Assembly (NCBI GenBank): GCA_900315955.1
Contig: ONBC01000028.1
Coordinates: 1-64,000, forward strand
Length of the DNA: 64,000 bases
DNA from: an uncultured Prevotella sp.
GTDB taxonomy: Bacteria > Bacteroidota > Bacteroidia > Bacteroidales > Bacteroidaceae
Reading direction: 5' to 3'
A model generated the notes under the pieces. It saw nothing but the letters and a program-made list of their open reading frames with translations. It was not told the origin of the DNA and did not search any database. Positions 16,670 to 25,458 of the stretch are shown here, one piece after another. The translations under genes and the position numbers were made by a program. Positions within the stretch are counted from its first letter, which is position 1. Every line of letters begins with the position of its first letter.

Positions 16670-18172
16670 ATGGAAAAGAATAATATCAAAATAATTAAAG
16701 ACATGAAGAAAATCAATTCTTACGTTCTCGGAGGCCTCTGCGCGCTGTCACTGACATTCTCTACAGGGACAGCGATCGAGGTGCAGGCTGCGACCCTTGC
16801 AGTAGAGCAGGCCGGACAACCAGTTGATCTCACCTACGCTTCGAAGAAAGCCCTGGCTGCGGTAGTGAGTGTGAAGACAGTACAAAACTCTAAGACACAG
16901 ACCGTTGAGGTCAATAGCGATCCTTTCAGCGATTTCTTCTCTGACCCCTTCGGCTTCTTCGGGAACCCCAATCAGGGCAACGGCGGAAAGCAGCGGCGCC
17001 AGGTGCGCACCCCAAAGCAGGAAGGCTTAGGCTCGGGTGTCATCATCAGTTCTGACGGATATATCGTCACTAATAACCACGTTGTTGCCGGTGCTGACGA
17101 ATTGACAGTCACGCTGGAGGACAACCGTGAGTTCAACGCCAAGATCATCGGAACAGATCCCACTACCGACCTCGCGCTCATCAAGGTGGAAGCCAAGAAC
17201 CTCCCTACCCTGCCTATCGGCGACTCTGACAAGCTGAAAGTAGGACAGTGGGTCATCGCTGTGGGTAACCCCTTCGGCCTCAGCAACACCGTGACAGCAG
17301 GTATCATCTCAGCCAAAGCCCGCTCCATCGGTGCCAACGGTGTGGAGAGCTTCATCCAGACCGATGCCGCCATCAACCGTGGCAACTCAGGCGGCGCACT
17401 GGTGACCGCCGACGGCGAGCTCGTAGGCATCAACGCCATGCTTTACTCCGAGACCGGTTCGTATTCAGGCTACGGCTTTGCTATCCCGACAGCCATTATG
17501 AACAAGGTGGTGGCTGACCTCAAGCAGTATGGCACCGTACAGCGTGCTTATCTTGGCATCCGCGGCACGGATCTCCACAATCAGATCGACAACCTCAAGG
17601 ACAACAGCAAGGATGTGCCCGACTATGGTACGGACAACGGTGTGTATGTCGCTTCCGTGGAAGACGATGGCGCCGGTGCTTCCGCAGGGTTGAAGGAAGG
17701 CGATATCATCACGAAGATCGACGGCAAGACCATCAACAAGATGGCTGAGCTTCAGGAGGTCATCAACAACAAGAAGCCGGGCGACAAGGCTACGATCACA
17801 TGGCTCCGCAACAAGAAGGAGATGAGCAAGACTGTTGTACTCAAGAACAAGCAGGGCAACACGAAGATCATGAAGACCGCCGACTTCGCTGTCCTCGGGG
17901 CCAACGTCCTGCCGGTGAGCGATGCTTTGAAGAAACAGCTCGGCATCAGCTATGGCCTACAGGTCAAGAACGTCAAGAAAGGTGCCTTCAAGGATGGCGG
18001 CATCGAGGACGGATTCATCATCATCTCTGCCAACGACAAGCCGATGAAGACGATCGCCGATCTCCAGGAAGCTGTCAAGGAAGCCTCGCTGAGCAAGAAC
18101 CCCGTGCTCTTCATCACCGGTATATGGCCTTCAGGAAAGACTGACTACAAAGCCATCAAAGTGAGCGAATAG
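16670..18172 (+). CDS. DegP/HtrA-family periplasmic serine protease (Do type)
   Basis: 500 residues. A signal peptide (hydrophobic at about 18-32, ending VQAA) precedes a trypsin-like domain with catalytic His137 (NNHVV), Asp167 (TTDLAL) and Ser240 (RGNSGGAL). Two PDZ domains follow (about 280-390 and 400-490). A Gly/Asn/Gln/Phe-rich linker at 84-108 is the regulatory LA-loop region. It degrades or refolds damaged envelope proteins. The start at 16670 is used; ATG 16703 would give a shorter signal peptide. It is a single gene ending in the hairpin at 18237-18268. Confidence 0.93.
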   Translation: MEKNNIKIIKDMKKINSYVLGGLCALSLTFSTGTAIEVQAATLAVEQAGQPVDLTYASKKALAAVVSVKTVQNSKTQTVEVNSDPFSDFFSDPFGFFGNPNQGNGGKQRRQVRTPKQEGLGSGVIISSDGYIVTNNHVVAGADELTVTLEDNREFNAKIIGTDPTTDLALIKVEAKNLPTLPIGDSDKLKVGQWVIAVGNPFGLSNTVTAGIISAKARSIGANGVESFIQTDAAINRGNSGGALVTADGELVGINAMLYSETGSYSGYGFAIPTAIMNKVVADLKQYGTVQRAYLGIRGTDLHNQIDNLKDNSKDVPDYGTDNGVYVASVEDDGAGASAGLKEGDIITKIDGKTINKMAELQEVINNKKPGDKATITWLRNKKEMSKTVVLKNKQGNTKIMKTADFAVLGANVLPVSDALKKQLGISYGLQVKNVKKGAFKDGGIEDGFIIISANDKPMKTIADLQEAVKEASLSKNPVLFITGIWPSGKTDYKAIKVSE

Positions 18173-18236
18173 ACAGTCGTTCGAACGCGATATCCGGGAA
18201 GACATCCCCATTAATAGGTATTTTCCTAAGAAAGAG

Positions 18237-18268
18237 ATCCTTTGCAACCCTGTTGCAAAGGATTTTTT
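18237..18268 (+). terminator. Terminator of the HtrA gene overlapping the feoAB promoter region
   Basis: Perfect 12-bp stem ATCCTTTGCAAC / GTTGCAAAGGAT with a 3-base loop and a TTTTTT run. The feoAB box begins two bases later, so the same palindrome could double as an operator. Confidence 0.8.
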
Positions 18269-18269
18269 G

Positions 18270-18277
18270 TATCTTTG
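18270..18277 (+). promoter_or_regulatory. Promoter box of feoAB
   Basis: TATCTTTG followed by CA. Transcription from here would start near 18284, which excludes the longer in-frame start at 18253 and supports ATG 18307. Confidence 0.65.
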
Positions 18278-18306
18278 CATCTCAGAAAGTAATAAAGATT
18301 GTAAAG

Positions 18307-20823
18307 ATGAAATTATCAGAGCTGCACACTGGAGAGAGCGGCGTGATTGTCAAGGTAACAGGCCATGGCGGATTCCGCAAACGCATTGTAGAAATGGGCT
18401 TTATCAAAGGACAGAAAGTGGAGGTCCTGCTCAATGCTCCGTTAAAAGATCCTGTAAAATACCGTATCATGGGTTACGAGGTCAGCCTTCGCCATTCTGA
18501 AGCTGACATGATTGAAGTCGTATCCGAGGAAGAAGCGAGGAAACTGAATGAAAAGAATGCCGTACAGGAAGCACAGAAAGAACAAGAATTTTCCAACGAC
18601 GCTGAGCCAGCAAGCATGACCATCGACTCGAAAGAGCCCGATGAGCAGCCGTTGCCGCGCGTCTCTGACGAGCAGATGAAGCAAGCTGCCGAGGAGAAGC
18701 GCAAGGTCATCAACGTGGCACTGGTGGGCAACCCCAACTGTGGCAAGACCTCTTTCTTCAACTTTGCCTCCGGTTCTCACGAGCGCGTAGGCAACTATTC
18801 GGGCGTGACCGTGGATGCCAAGGAAGGACATGCCCAGTATAAAGGCTACACCTTCAACCTCGTTGATCTCCCGGGCACCTATTCGCTCTCCGCCTACTCC
18901 CCCGAAGAGCTCTACGTGCGCAAGCAGCTCGTGGAGAAGACACCGGATGTGGTGATCAATGTCATCGACACAAGCAACCTCGAACGCAACCTCTACCTCA
19001 CCACACAGCTCATCGACATGCACCTCCGTGTGGTCGTAGCGCTCAACATGTTCGACGAAACGGTGAAGCGCGGTGACAACGTGGATACCGACAAGCTCTC
19101 GGAGCTCTTCGGTCTGCCGATGGTGCCCACCGTCTTCAAGACGGGCAAGGGCGTGAACGATCTTTACGATAAGGTCATAGAGATCTATGAAGGCACCGAA
19201 GATGCCGACACACACTACCGGCATATCCATATCAATCACGGACACGAACTGGAGCATGGCATCAAGGAAATTCAGGAACACTTGAAGAAAGAGCCCGATC
19301 TTCGTGAGCGCTTCTCCACCCGTTACCTCGCCATCAAGCTCCTGGAACGGGACAAGGAAGTGGAGAAATATATCAGCCAATTGCCCGATGCCGACGAGAT
19401 CTTCAAACATCGCGACGAGGCTGCCAGGCGCGTGATGGAAGAGACGAAAGTCGACTCCGAGACCGCCATCATGGATGCCAAATACGGATTCATCCACGGT
19501 GCCTTGAAAGAAGCTGAATACAAGGAAGGCGACAAGGAGGATACTTATCAGATAACACATGTGCTCGACAGGATCCTTACCAACCGTTTCGTCGGCTTCC
19601 CGATCTTTATCTTGGTTCTTGCCGTCATGTTCATGGCTACCTTCTGGCTCGGTGCTTATCCCCAGGACTGGCTCGATATGTTCTTCGGATGGCTCGGCGA
19701 CCTTATCGGCAGGACGCTCCCCGACGGACCGGTGAAAGCGATGCTCATCGACGGTGTCATCGGAGGTGTAGGCAGTGTGGCGTCGTTCCTTCCGCAGATC
19801 CTCATCCTCTATCTCTTCATCTCTTTCATGGAGGATTCCGGCTACATGGCACGCGCGGCGTTTATCATGGATAAGATCATGCACATGATGGGATTGCACG
19901 GGAAGTCGTTCATTCCTCTGATCATGGGCTTTGGCTGCAACGTACCGGCCGTGATGTCGACCCGGACCATAGAGAGCAAACGCTCGCGTATCGTGACGAT
20001 GCTCATCATCCCGCTCATGAGTTGTGAGGCGCGCATACCTATCTATATTATGATCATCGCGACGTTCTTCTCCCGCAGCGCGGCGCCGTTCATCATGATG
20101 TCGCTCTATTTCATCGGTATGTTCCTTGCCGTCATCATCAGCCGCCTCTTCTCCAAGACGCTGTTCAAAGGAGAGGACACCCCCTTCGTGATGGAGCTTC
20201 CGCCTTACCGCTTCCCCACAGCTAAGGCGCTCGGCCGCCACACCTGGGAGAAAGGCAAGATGTATCTGAAGAAGATGGGCGGCATTATCCTCGTGGCTTC
20301 CATCATCGTTTGGGCGCTGAGCTACTTCCCCCATCCGCAGGGCATGGATCAGCAGGAGCAACAGCAGCAGAGCTACCTCGCTACCGTAGGTAAGACGGTG
20401 GAACCCGTCTTCCGTCCGCAGGGATTCACGTGGAAACTCAATGTGGGTCTGATCGCCGGCGTGGGAGCCAAGGAGATCGTGGCCTCCTCCATGGGTATCC
20501 TCTATTCGGGTGACGACAGCTTCGGCGACGACACCGGCTACAACGACGAGGGCGGCAAATATGAGCGCATCCATAAGGATATGTGTAAAGACATTGCCGA
20601 ACTGCACAACAAGCCTGTGAGTGAGATTGAGCCCACAGCGGATCTCACCGCCTACTGCTACCTGCTCTTCGTACTGCTCTACTTCCCCTGCATCGCCACT
20701 ATCGCAGCGATCAAGGGTGAGACAGGATCGTGGAAATGGGCACTCTTCGCAGCAGGCTACACCACCTGCCTGGCTTGGCTCGTGTCGGCAGCCGTGTTCC
20801 AGATAGGCAGCTTGTTCATATAA
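18307..20823 (+). CDS. feoB: Ferrous iron transporter, FeoA-FeoB fusion
   Basis: 838 residues. Residues 1-75 are a FeoA (SH3-like) domain (MKLSELHTGESG). A charged linker leads to the G domain with G1 GNPNCGKTS (141-149), G3 DLPG (187-190) and G4-type NMFD. The C-terminal half is the polytopic channel with Gate motifs (GFGCNVPAV, SCEARIPIY). It imports Fe2+ across the inner membrane with GTPase control. Fusion of FeoA to FeoB is common in Bacteroidetes. The gene is alone behind its own promoter. I did not recognise a Fur box. Confidence 0.95.
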   Translation: MKLSELHTGESGVIVKVTGHGGFRKRIVEMGFIKGQKVEVLLNAPLKDPVKYRIMGYEVSLRHSEADMIEVVSEEEARKLNEKNAVQEAQKEQEFSNDAEPASMTIDSKEPDEQPLPRVSDEQMKQAAEEKRKVINVALVGNPNCGKTSFFNFASGSHERVGNYSGVTVDAKEGHAQYKGYTFNLVDLPGTYSLSAYSPEELYVRKQLVEKTPDVVINVIDTSNLERNLYLTTQLIDMHLRVVVALNMFDETVKRGDNVDTDKLSELFGLPMVPTVFKTGKGVNDLYDKVIEIYEGTEDADTHYRHIHINHGHELEHGIKEIQEHLKKEPDLRERFSTRYLAIKLLERDKEVEKYISQLPDADEIFKHRDEAARRVMEETKVDSETAIMDAKYGFIHGALKEAEYKEGDKEDTYQITHVLDRILTNRFVGFPIFILVLAVMFMATFWLGAYPQDWLDMFFGWLGDLIGRTLPDGPVKAMLIDGVIGGVGSVASFLPQILILYLFISFMEDSGYMARAAFIMDKIMHMMGLHGKSFIPLIMGFGCNVPAVMSTRTIESKRSRIVTMLIIPLMSCEARIPIYIMIIATFFSRSAAPFIMMSLYFIGMFLAVIISRLFSKTLFKGEDTPFVMELPPYRFPTAKALGRHTWEKGKMYLKKMGGIILVASIIVWALSYFPHPQGMDQQEQQQQSYLATVGKTVEPVFRPQGFTWKLNVGLIAGVGAKEIVASSMGILYSGDDSFGDDTGYNDEGGKYERIHKDMCKDIAELHNKPVSEIEPTADLTAYCYLLFVLLYFPCIATIAAIKGETGSWKWALFAAGYTTCLAWLVSAAVFQIGSLFI

Positions 20824-20826
20824 AAG

Positions 20827-20857
20827 TTGTTCCGACAAAAAATTGTTCTGACAAAAA
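20827..20857 (+). repeat. Two 15-bp direct repeats
   Basis: TTGTTCCGACAAAAA and TTGTTCTGACAAAAA, 16 bases apart, just after the feoB stop and upstream of the ribE promoter. They may be a binding site or simple slippage. Confidence 0.5.
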
Positions 20858-20893
20858 TATGTGAAAATATTTTGTAGTATCAACGAAACATCG

Positions 20894-20901
20894 TATTTTT
20901 G
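20894..20901 (+). promoter_or_regulatory. Promoter box of the ribE leader
   Basis: TATTTTTG followed by CA. It places the transcript start near 20908, giving a leader of roughly 230 bases before ribE. Confidence 0.6.
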
Positions 20902-20931
20902 CAAACGTAATAAAGACGAAAGGAGAAAACA

Positions 20932-21036
20932 ATGGGGGTTGTCCTGATTCGATCGGGATACTCATCAAATTATGTTGAAAACCGGGTCGCTTCTCTTGCC
21001 AATGGCGGGCCACAACAGTCTACAAGTGTAGGCTAA
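20932..21036 (+). CDS. Possible 34-aa leader peptide inside the structured RNA
   Basis: ATG at 20932 with AAAGGAG 7 bases upstream, reading MGVVLIRSGYSSNY to ANGGPQQSTSVG and stop. The same bases pair extensively in the RNA fold, so either the peptide or the RNA structure may be the real function. No family recognised. Confidence 0.3.
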   Translation: MGVVLIRSGYSSNYVENRVASLANGGPQQSTSVG

Positions 21037-21120
21037 GCCGTAAGGCCGGTGGATTACAAAGACGGAGAGAGCCCACAACTTTTTAAGCTGGAGTTTTCAT
21101 CACATCCTCAGGGCAACCCC
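20935..21120 (+). ncRNA. Structured leader RNA upstream of riboflavin synthase (unidentified, riboswitch-like)
   Basis: GGGGTTGTCC (20935-20944) pairs with GGGCAACCCC (21111-21120) over 10 bp with one G-U, closing a roughly 186-base domain. Inside are clear hairpins: TGAT-TCG-ATCG, CTACA-AG-TGTAG and GGC-TAA-GCC. The domain ends 15 bases before the ribE ATG, a position suited to translation control. It does not show the FMN (RFN) riboswitch consensus segments, nor cobalamin or TPP boxes, that I know. Confidence 0.5.
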
Positions 21121-21135
21121 TTCTTTGACTGACTT

Positions 21136-21741
21136 ATGTTTAGTGGAATCGTAGAAAGCATGGCGACCATCGTTGCCATCAAGAGATATGGTGAGAATGT
21201 GGACTTTACGCTTACTTGTCCGTTTACCAATGAACTGAAGATCGACCAGAGCATCAGCCACAACGGTGTGTGCCTCACGGTGGTAAACATCGACGGCGAC
21301 CGCTATACGGTCACAGCCATGAAAGAGACGCTCGACCGCTCCAACCTCGGTTTGCTCAAGGTGGGAGACAAGGTCAACGTGGAGCGCTCCATGCTGATGA
21401 ACGGACGCCTCGATGGACATATCGTACAAGGACACGTCGATGAGACAGCCGAGTGCGTGGAAATGAAAGATGCTGATGGAAGTACCTATTTCACGTTCCG
21501 CTACCGTGCTGACAAAGAGATGGCGCGCCGTGGCTATTTCTGTGTCGACAAAGGCTCGGTGACGGTCAATGGCGTGTCGCTCACCGTCATCGCTCCTACC
21601 GACGACACTTTCACGGTAGCTATCATCCCCTACACCCGGGAACATACCAATTTCCACGACATCACGATCGGCTCGAAGGTCAACATCGAGTTTGACATTC
21701 TTGGGAAATACATTGCCCGCCTAAGACATTTCGAGGAGTAA
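21136..21741 (+). CDS. ribE: Riboflavin synthase, alpha subunit
   Basis: 201 residues, the usual size. It begins MFSGIVESM and has the internal duplication of this enzyme: HNGVCLTV in the first lumazine-binding barrel (about residues 42-49) and VNGVSLTV in the second (about 139-146), plus GHVDETA (about 99-105). It dismutates two 6,7-dimethyl-8-ribityllumazine molecules to riboflavin, probably as a trimer in the cytoplasm. It is a lone gene behind a long structured leader (20935-21120); other rib genes are not in the window. Confidence 0.94.
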   Translation: MFSGIVESMATIVAIKRYGENVDFTLTCPFTNELKIDQSISHNGVCLTVVNIDGDRYTVTAMKETLDRSNLGLLKVGDKVNVERSMLMNGRLDGHIVQGHVDETAECVEMKDADGSTYFTFRYRADKEMARRGYFCVDKGSVTVNGVSLTVIAPTDDTFTVAIIPYTREHTNFHDITIGSKVNIEFDILGKYIARLRHFEE

Positions 21742-21784
21742 CCCGCCCCGCCATTTTTTATAGTATTTTACCGACAAGAGGGTT

Positions 21785-21840
21785 AGGGCGGGGATGAACC
21801 CAACCCTATCACAAGTAAGGGCGGGGATGAACCCCGCCCT
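21785..21840. repeat. Direct repeat with GC-rich hairpin after ribE
   Basis: AGGGCGGGGATGAACCC occurs at 21785-21801 and 21818-21834. The second copy extends into a perfect stem, AGGGCGGGG / CCCCGCCCT (21818-21840), with no T-run. Probable REP-like or terminator element in the 245-base gap before the TolC-family gene. Confidence 0.55.
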
Positions 21841-21986
21841 AACGCGTTCAACCACCTGCTCAAAAGTTACGAATCACTAACAAGCTGCCAACTATTGTTA
21901 ATAATCAAGTGCTCCAATAAACCTTTTGGTTACTGATTCATCCAAACACTATACGAATAAAAGAGAAGACAAATTATTTAGTGTTT

Positions 21987-23333
21987 ATGATGAACAAAGC
22001 ATCTGCCACACTCCTTGTGGCGAGCTTCGCGCTGTTCTCCTTACAGGTTTCCGCCCGGCAGTGGACCTTGCAGGAATGTATCGATTATGCGCTGGCCAAC
22101 AACATCACGATTCAGAAGAACCGTATTACCAAACTCTCTGCTGTTGAAGATGTCAAGCTAAGTCAGGCGGCTCTGCTCCCCACCCTCTCAGCCTCCACCT
22201 CCCAGAGCGTGGCTTACAACCCCTGGCCCGAGCAAGGATCCTACACCGTGCAAGGCTCCAGGGTTCAGACCCAAGTGGACAAGACCTACTACAACGGGTC
22301 CTACGGCATCAACGCCAACTGGACGGTGTGGAACGGTAACCAGAACCGCAATAAGATTGCCCTGAACAAGCTCACTGTAGAGCAGGCAGCCCTTGATTCT
22401 GCTCAGACCGCCAACACGCTCCAGGAACAGATAGCACAGCTCTTCGTGCAGATCCTCTATTCAAAAGAAGCCGTGAAGGTCAACGAAGAGACGCTCGCTA
22501 CCTCGAAGAAGACGGAAGAGCGCGGGAAAGAGTTTGTCAAGGTCGGCTCCATGAGCAAGGCCGAGCTCGCACAGCTCACGGCACAGCGGGCGCAGGACGA
22601 ATACAGTGTCGTGTCAGCACAGAGTTCGCTGGCAGAATACAAAAGACAGTTGAAACAACTCCTCCAAATCACGGATCAGGAGGAGTTTGACGTGACAGCC
22701 GAGGAGCCGACAGATGCCATGGCTACAGCCACGATTCCTTCTGTGACCACCGTTTACGACTCGGCCCTGCAGTACCGCCCAGAGATAAAGAACGCGATGC
22801 TGGGTATCCAGAGCAGTGACGTGCAGCTCAAGATAGCCAAGGGACAGCGCATGCCAACCATCGGTCTGAATGCAAGCATCACCACCAACACCACGTCGAT
22901 GAACAGCAATGCCTGGGCGCTGCAGCTGAAGAACAACCTCATCGGCGGCGTAGGATTCACCGTGAGCGTTCCTATCTTCGATAACCGTCAGACAAAGACA
23001 GCGATCAACAAAGCCATCCTTTCCAAACAGAATTATCAGCTCGATCTGAGAGACAAGCAGACGCAGCTCTACAGCACAATAGAGAACTATTGGCTTCAAG
23101 CGTATAACAATCAGGCGCAGTACAAGAGCGCCAAGGTGTCGACGCAAAGTGCCCAAGAGAGCTATGACCTTCTGCAGGAGCAGTTCAAACAAAACCTCAA
23201 GAACGTCATAGAACTTCTTAACGGCAAGGATCAGCTGCTCAAAGCCAAGCAGAGTGAGCTGCAAGCCAAATATCTCGCCATCCTCAACATCGACCTGCTC
23301 AACTTCTACAAGGACGGCACCCTGAAAAAATGA
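21987..23333 (+). CDS. TolC-family outer-membrane efflux protein
   Basis: 448 residues from the ATG at 21987 (a second ATG follows directly; a GTG at 21981 is less likely). A signal peptide ends near LQVSA, then the mature protein starts RQWTLQECIDYALANN, a typical OEP repeat opening. Two OEP repeats of alpha-helical barrel follow (about 25-220 and 240-440). It forms the outer-membrane exit duct for the MacA/MacB-like pump encoded downstream (gap 94 bases). Confidence 0.9.
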   Translation: MMNKASATLLVASFALFSLQVSARQWTLQECIDYALANNITIQKNRITKLSAVEDVKLSQAALLPTLSASTSQSVAYNPWPEQGSYTVQGSRVQTQVDKTYYNGSYGINANWTVWNGNQNRNKIALNKLTVEQAALDSAQTANTLQEQIAQLFVQILYSKEAVKVNEETLATSKKTEERGKEFVKVGSMSKAELAQLTAQRAQDEYSVVSAQSSLAEYKRQLKQLLQITDQEEFDVTAEEPTDAMATATIPSVTTVYDSALQYRPEIKNAMLGIQSSDVQLKIAKGQRMPTIGLNASITTNTTSMNSNAWALQLKNNLIGGVGFTVSVPIFDNRQTKTAINKAILSKQNYQLDLRDKQTQLYSTIENYWLQAYNNQAQYKSAKVSTQSAQESYDLLQEQFKQNLKNVIELLNGKDQLLKAKQSELQAKYLAILNIDLLNFYKDGTLKK

Positions 23334-23341
23334 CATAGGAG

Positions 23342-23387
23342 GCACGGCATCTCGCCGTGCAACAATTGTGCGGTGAGGATGCCGTAC
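23342..23387. repeat. Small palindromic element between efflux genes
   Basis: GCACGGC-ATCTC-GCCGTGC hairpin (23342-23360) followed by a related inverted unit (GCGGTGAGGATGCCGTAC). It lies in the 94-base gap and may tune expression of the adaptor gene. Confidence 0.5.
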
Positions 23388-23427
23388 TTCTTATATAATA
23401 CAGAGAATATAAAAACAACGAAACAAT

Positions 23428-24663
23428 ATGAAGAAGAAAAAGATCAGCGGCGTCTGGGCCATCGTCGGAGTGGTTGTCGCCATCGCTGTTATTGCCTGGT
23501 TGCTTTCACGCGGAAAGAAAGACGACACCGTGAACTTTACCACAGAAGCTGTGGCACCGGCAAACATCGAGAACAGTGTCACGGCTACGGGTAGCATCGA
23601 GGCTGTGAAGACCGTCACCGTCGGTACCCAGGTATCGGGTATCATTGACAAGTTGTATGTCGACTACAACAGTGTCGTGAAGAAAGGGCAGGTCATCGCA
23701 GAGCTCGACAAGCAGAATCTGCTGAGCCAGCTCAACTCGTCGAAGGCTGCCCTGTCTCAGGCTCAGGCCAACCTGACAAGTGCCATGAGCGACCTCGCTT
23801 ACCAGAAAGCCAACTACCAGCGCTATCGCACACTCTATAACAAAGGGCTCATCGCTGCCAACGACTATGAGCAGGCGCGCCTGAGCTGGCAGGCAGCAGC
23901 CGCCACCGTAGCAGAGCGCCGTGACGCCGTGGCCTCGGCCAGAGAAGAGGTCAACCGCGCTCAGACCAACCTCAGTTATGCGGTCATCACCTCGCCGATC
24001 GACGGTGTGGTCATCTCCAAGAGTGTGGAGGAGGGTCAGACCGTGGCGGCAAGCTATTCTACCCCTACCCTCTTCACCATTGCCAAAGACCTGAAGGACA
24101 TGCGCGTCATTGCCGATGTCGACGAGGCGGATATCGGCGGTGTGAAAGTGGGACAGCGTGTGACCTTCACCGTGGATGCTTATCCCGATGACACCTTTGA
24201 GGGCGCTGTCACACAGGTGCGCCAGGAGGCGACCACGACCAACAATGTCGTGACCTACGAGGTTGTCATCAGTGCTCCCAACCAGGATCTGAAACTCAAA
24301 CCGGGCCTCACCGCCAACGTCACGATCTACACCCAGGAGACGAAAGGTGTGCTGAGCGTCCCCTCCAAGGCTCTGCGGTTCACTCCGGAGAAAGACGCTG
24401 TCGGCGGAAGAAAGATTAAAGACATCGCCAATGCCAAGAACAAAGTATGGACCTTGGAAGGCAACACCCTCGTGGCTCACAGAGTGACGGTGGGCGCTAC
24501 CGACGGCACGCATACACAGATCCTCAGCGGCATAAAGAAAGGACAGAAGGTGATCACGGGATATGCCGCGACACAGACCACGGACGACACGGATGACAAC
24601 AACTCTTCCGACAACTCGCGGAGCCCGTTCGCTCCCGGTCCGATGGGAAACAAAAAGAAGTAA
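23428..24663 (+). CDS. MacA-like periplasmic adaptor (HlyD/RND-MFP family)
   Basis: 411 residues. An N-terminal membrane anchor (about 8-26) is followed by lipoyl-type halves (GTQVSGIIDKLYVDYN and ITSPIDGVVISKSVEEG), a coiled-coil hairpin (about 100-180, rich in Ala/Gln) and beta-barrel and membrane-proximal domains. The C-terminus is hydrophilic, rich in Asp/Thr/Ser. It links the inner-membrane ABC transporter to the TolC-family duct. The central gene of a four-gene rightward operon (outer-membrane, adaptor, ATPase, permease). Confidence 0.9.
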   Translation: MKKKKISGVWAIVGVVVAIAVIAWLLSRGKKDDTVNFTTEAVAPANIENSVTATGSIEAVKTVTVGTQVSGIIDKLYVDYNSVVKKGQVIAELDKQNLLSQLNSSKAALSQAQANLTSAMSDLAYQKANYQRYRTLYNKGLIAANDYEQARLSWQAAAATVAERRDAVASAREEVNRAQTNLSYAVITSPIDGVVISKSVEEGQTVAASYSTPTLFTIAKDLKDMRVIADVDEADIGGVKVGQRVTFTVDAYPDDTFEGAVTQVRQEATTTNNVVTYEVVISAPNQDLKLKPGLTANVTIYTQETKGVLSVPSKALRFTPEKDAVGGRKIKDIANAKNKVWTLEGNTLVAHRVTVGATDGTHTQILSGIKKGQKVITGYAATQTTDDTDDNNSSDNSRSPFAPGPMGNKKK

Positions 24664-24682
24664 CACAAAGGAGACTACAACT

Positions 24683-25438
24683 ATGGATAAGGACAAGAAA
24701 GTCGTCATCGAACTACAGGATATCAAGCGCGACTTCCTGGTGGGCGACGAGACGGTGCATGCCTTGCGCGGCGTCTCCTTCAAGATCTACGAAGGAGAGT
24801 TCGTGACCATCATGGGAAAGTCCGGATCGGGTAAGTCGACGCTCCTCAACCAGCTCGGATGTCTCGATACGCCCACGAGCGGTGAGTATATTCTTGACGG
24901 AGTGCCCGTGCGGGAGATGTCCCGTTCTCAACGTGCCATACTGCGCAACCGCAAGATCGGGTTCATCTTCCAGAACTATAACCTCCTTCCGAAGACGACC
25001 GCCGTAGAGAATGTGGAGCTGCCGCTGATGTACAACCCCGATGTGTCGGCCAAGGAGCGTCACCAGCGGGCCATTGAAGCGCTCCAAGCCGTGGGACTTG
25101 GCGACCGCCTCTATCACAAGTCGAACCAGATGTCGGGTGGTCAGATGCAGCGCGTGGCCATCGCCCGCGCCCTGGTCAACGATCCCGCCGTCATCCTCGC
25201 CGACGAGGCCACGGGTAATCTCGACACGCGCACGAGTTTTCAGATCCTCGTGCTCTTCCAGAAACTGTATGCCGAGGGCCACACGATCATCTTCGTCACC
25301 CATAACCCCGACATCGCCAACTACTCCTCGCGCAACATTGAGATTCGGGACGGAAGGGTCATCAGTGATGAGTATAACAACAACATCAAGGATGCGGCAA
25401 AAGCCCTCGCCGAGCTACCAGCTAACACAGACGAGTAG
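24683..25438 (+). CDS. MacB-type ABC transporter ATP-binding protein
   Basis: 251 residues from ATG 24683. The frame is open upstream inside the adaptor gene, but an AAAGGAG ribosome site 9 bases before this ATG and family alignment set the start. Walker A GKSGSGKST (about 46-54), signature MSGGQMQR (about 150-157) and Walker B VILADEAT (about 172-179) are intact. It powers the export pump with the permease at 25459. Unlike enterobacterial MacB, ATPase and permease are separate genes. Confidence 0.93.
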   Translation: MDKDKKVVIELQDIKRDFLVGDETVHALRGVSFKIYEGEFVTIMGKSGSGKSTLLNQLGCLDTPTSGEYILDGVPVREMSRSQRAILRNRKIGFIFQNYNLLPKTTAVENVELPLMYNPDVSAKERHQRAIEALQAVGLGDRLYHKSNQMSGGQMQRVAIARALVNDPAVILADEATGNLDTRTSFQILVLFQKLYAEGHTIIFVTHNPDIANYSSRNIEIRDGRVISDEYNNNIKDAAKALAELPANTDE

Positions 25439-25458
25439 GAAGAAGAACAAAATAAGCC

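Noticed and set aside
18442..20904. An 820-codon open frame on the minus strand opposite feoAB
   Set aside because: FeoAB on the plus strand has all GTPase and channel motifs. The antisense frame is the reading-frame shadow of its codon usage and shows no domain.
20920..20935. GGAGAAAACAAT resembling the coding start of a tmRNA tag (GENN)
   Set aside because: No YALAA continuation and no tRNA-like ends around it, so it is a coincidence.
20935..21120. FMN (RFN) riboswitch before ribE
   Set aside because: The conserved segments (AGGGTGAAATTCCC, CCGACGGT and related) are not present in the leader, although position and partner gene would suit.
23506..24783. A 425-codon frame antisense to the MacA-like gene
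   Set aside because: It is an overlap shadow of an adaptor with typical lipoyl and coiled-coil parts.
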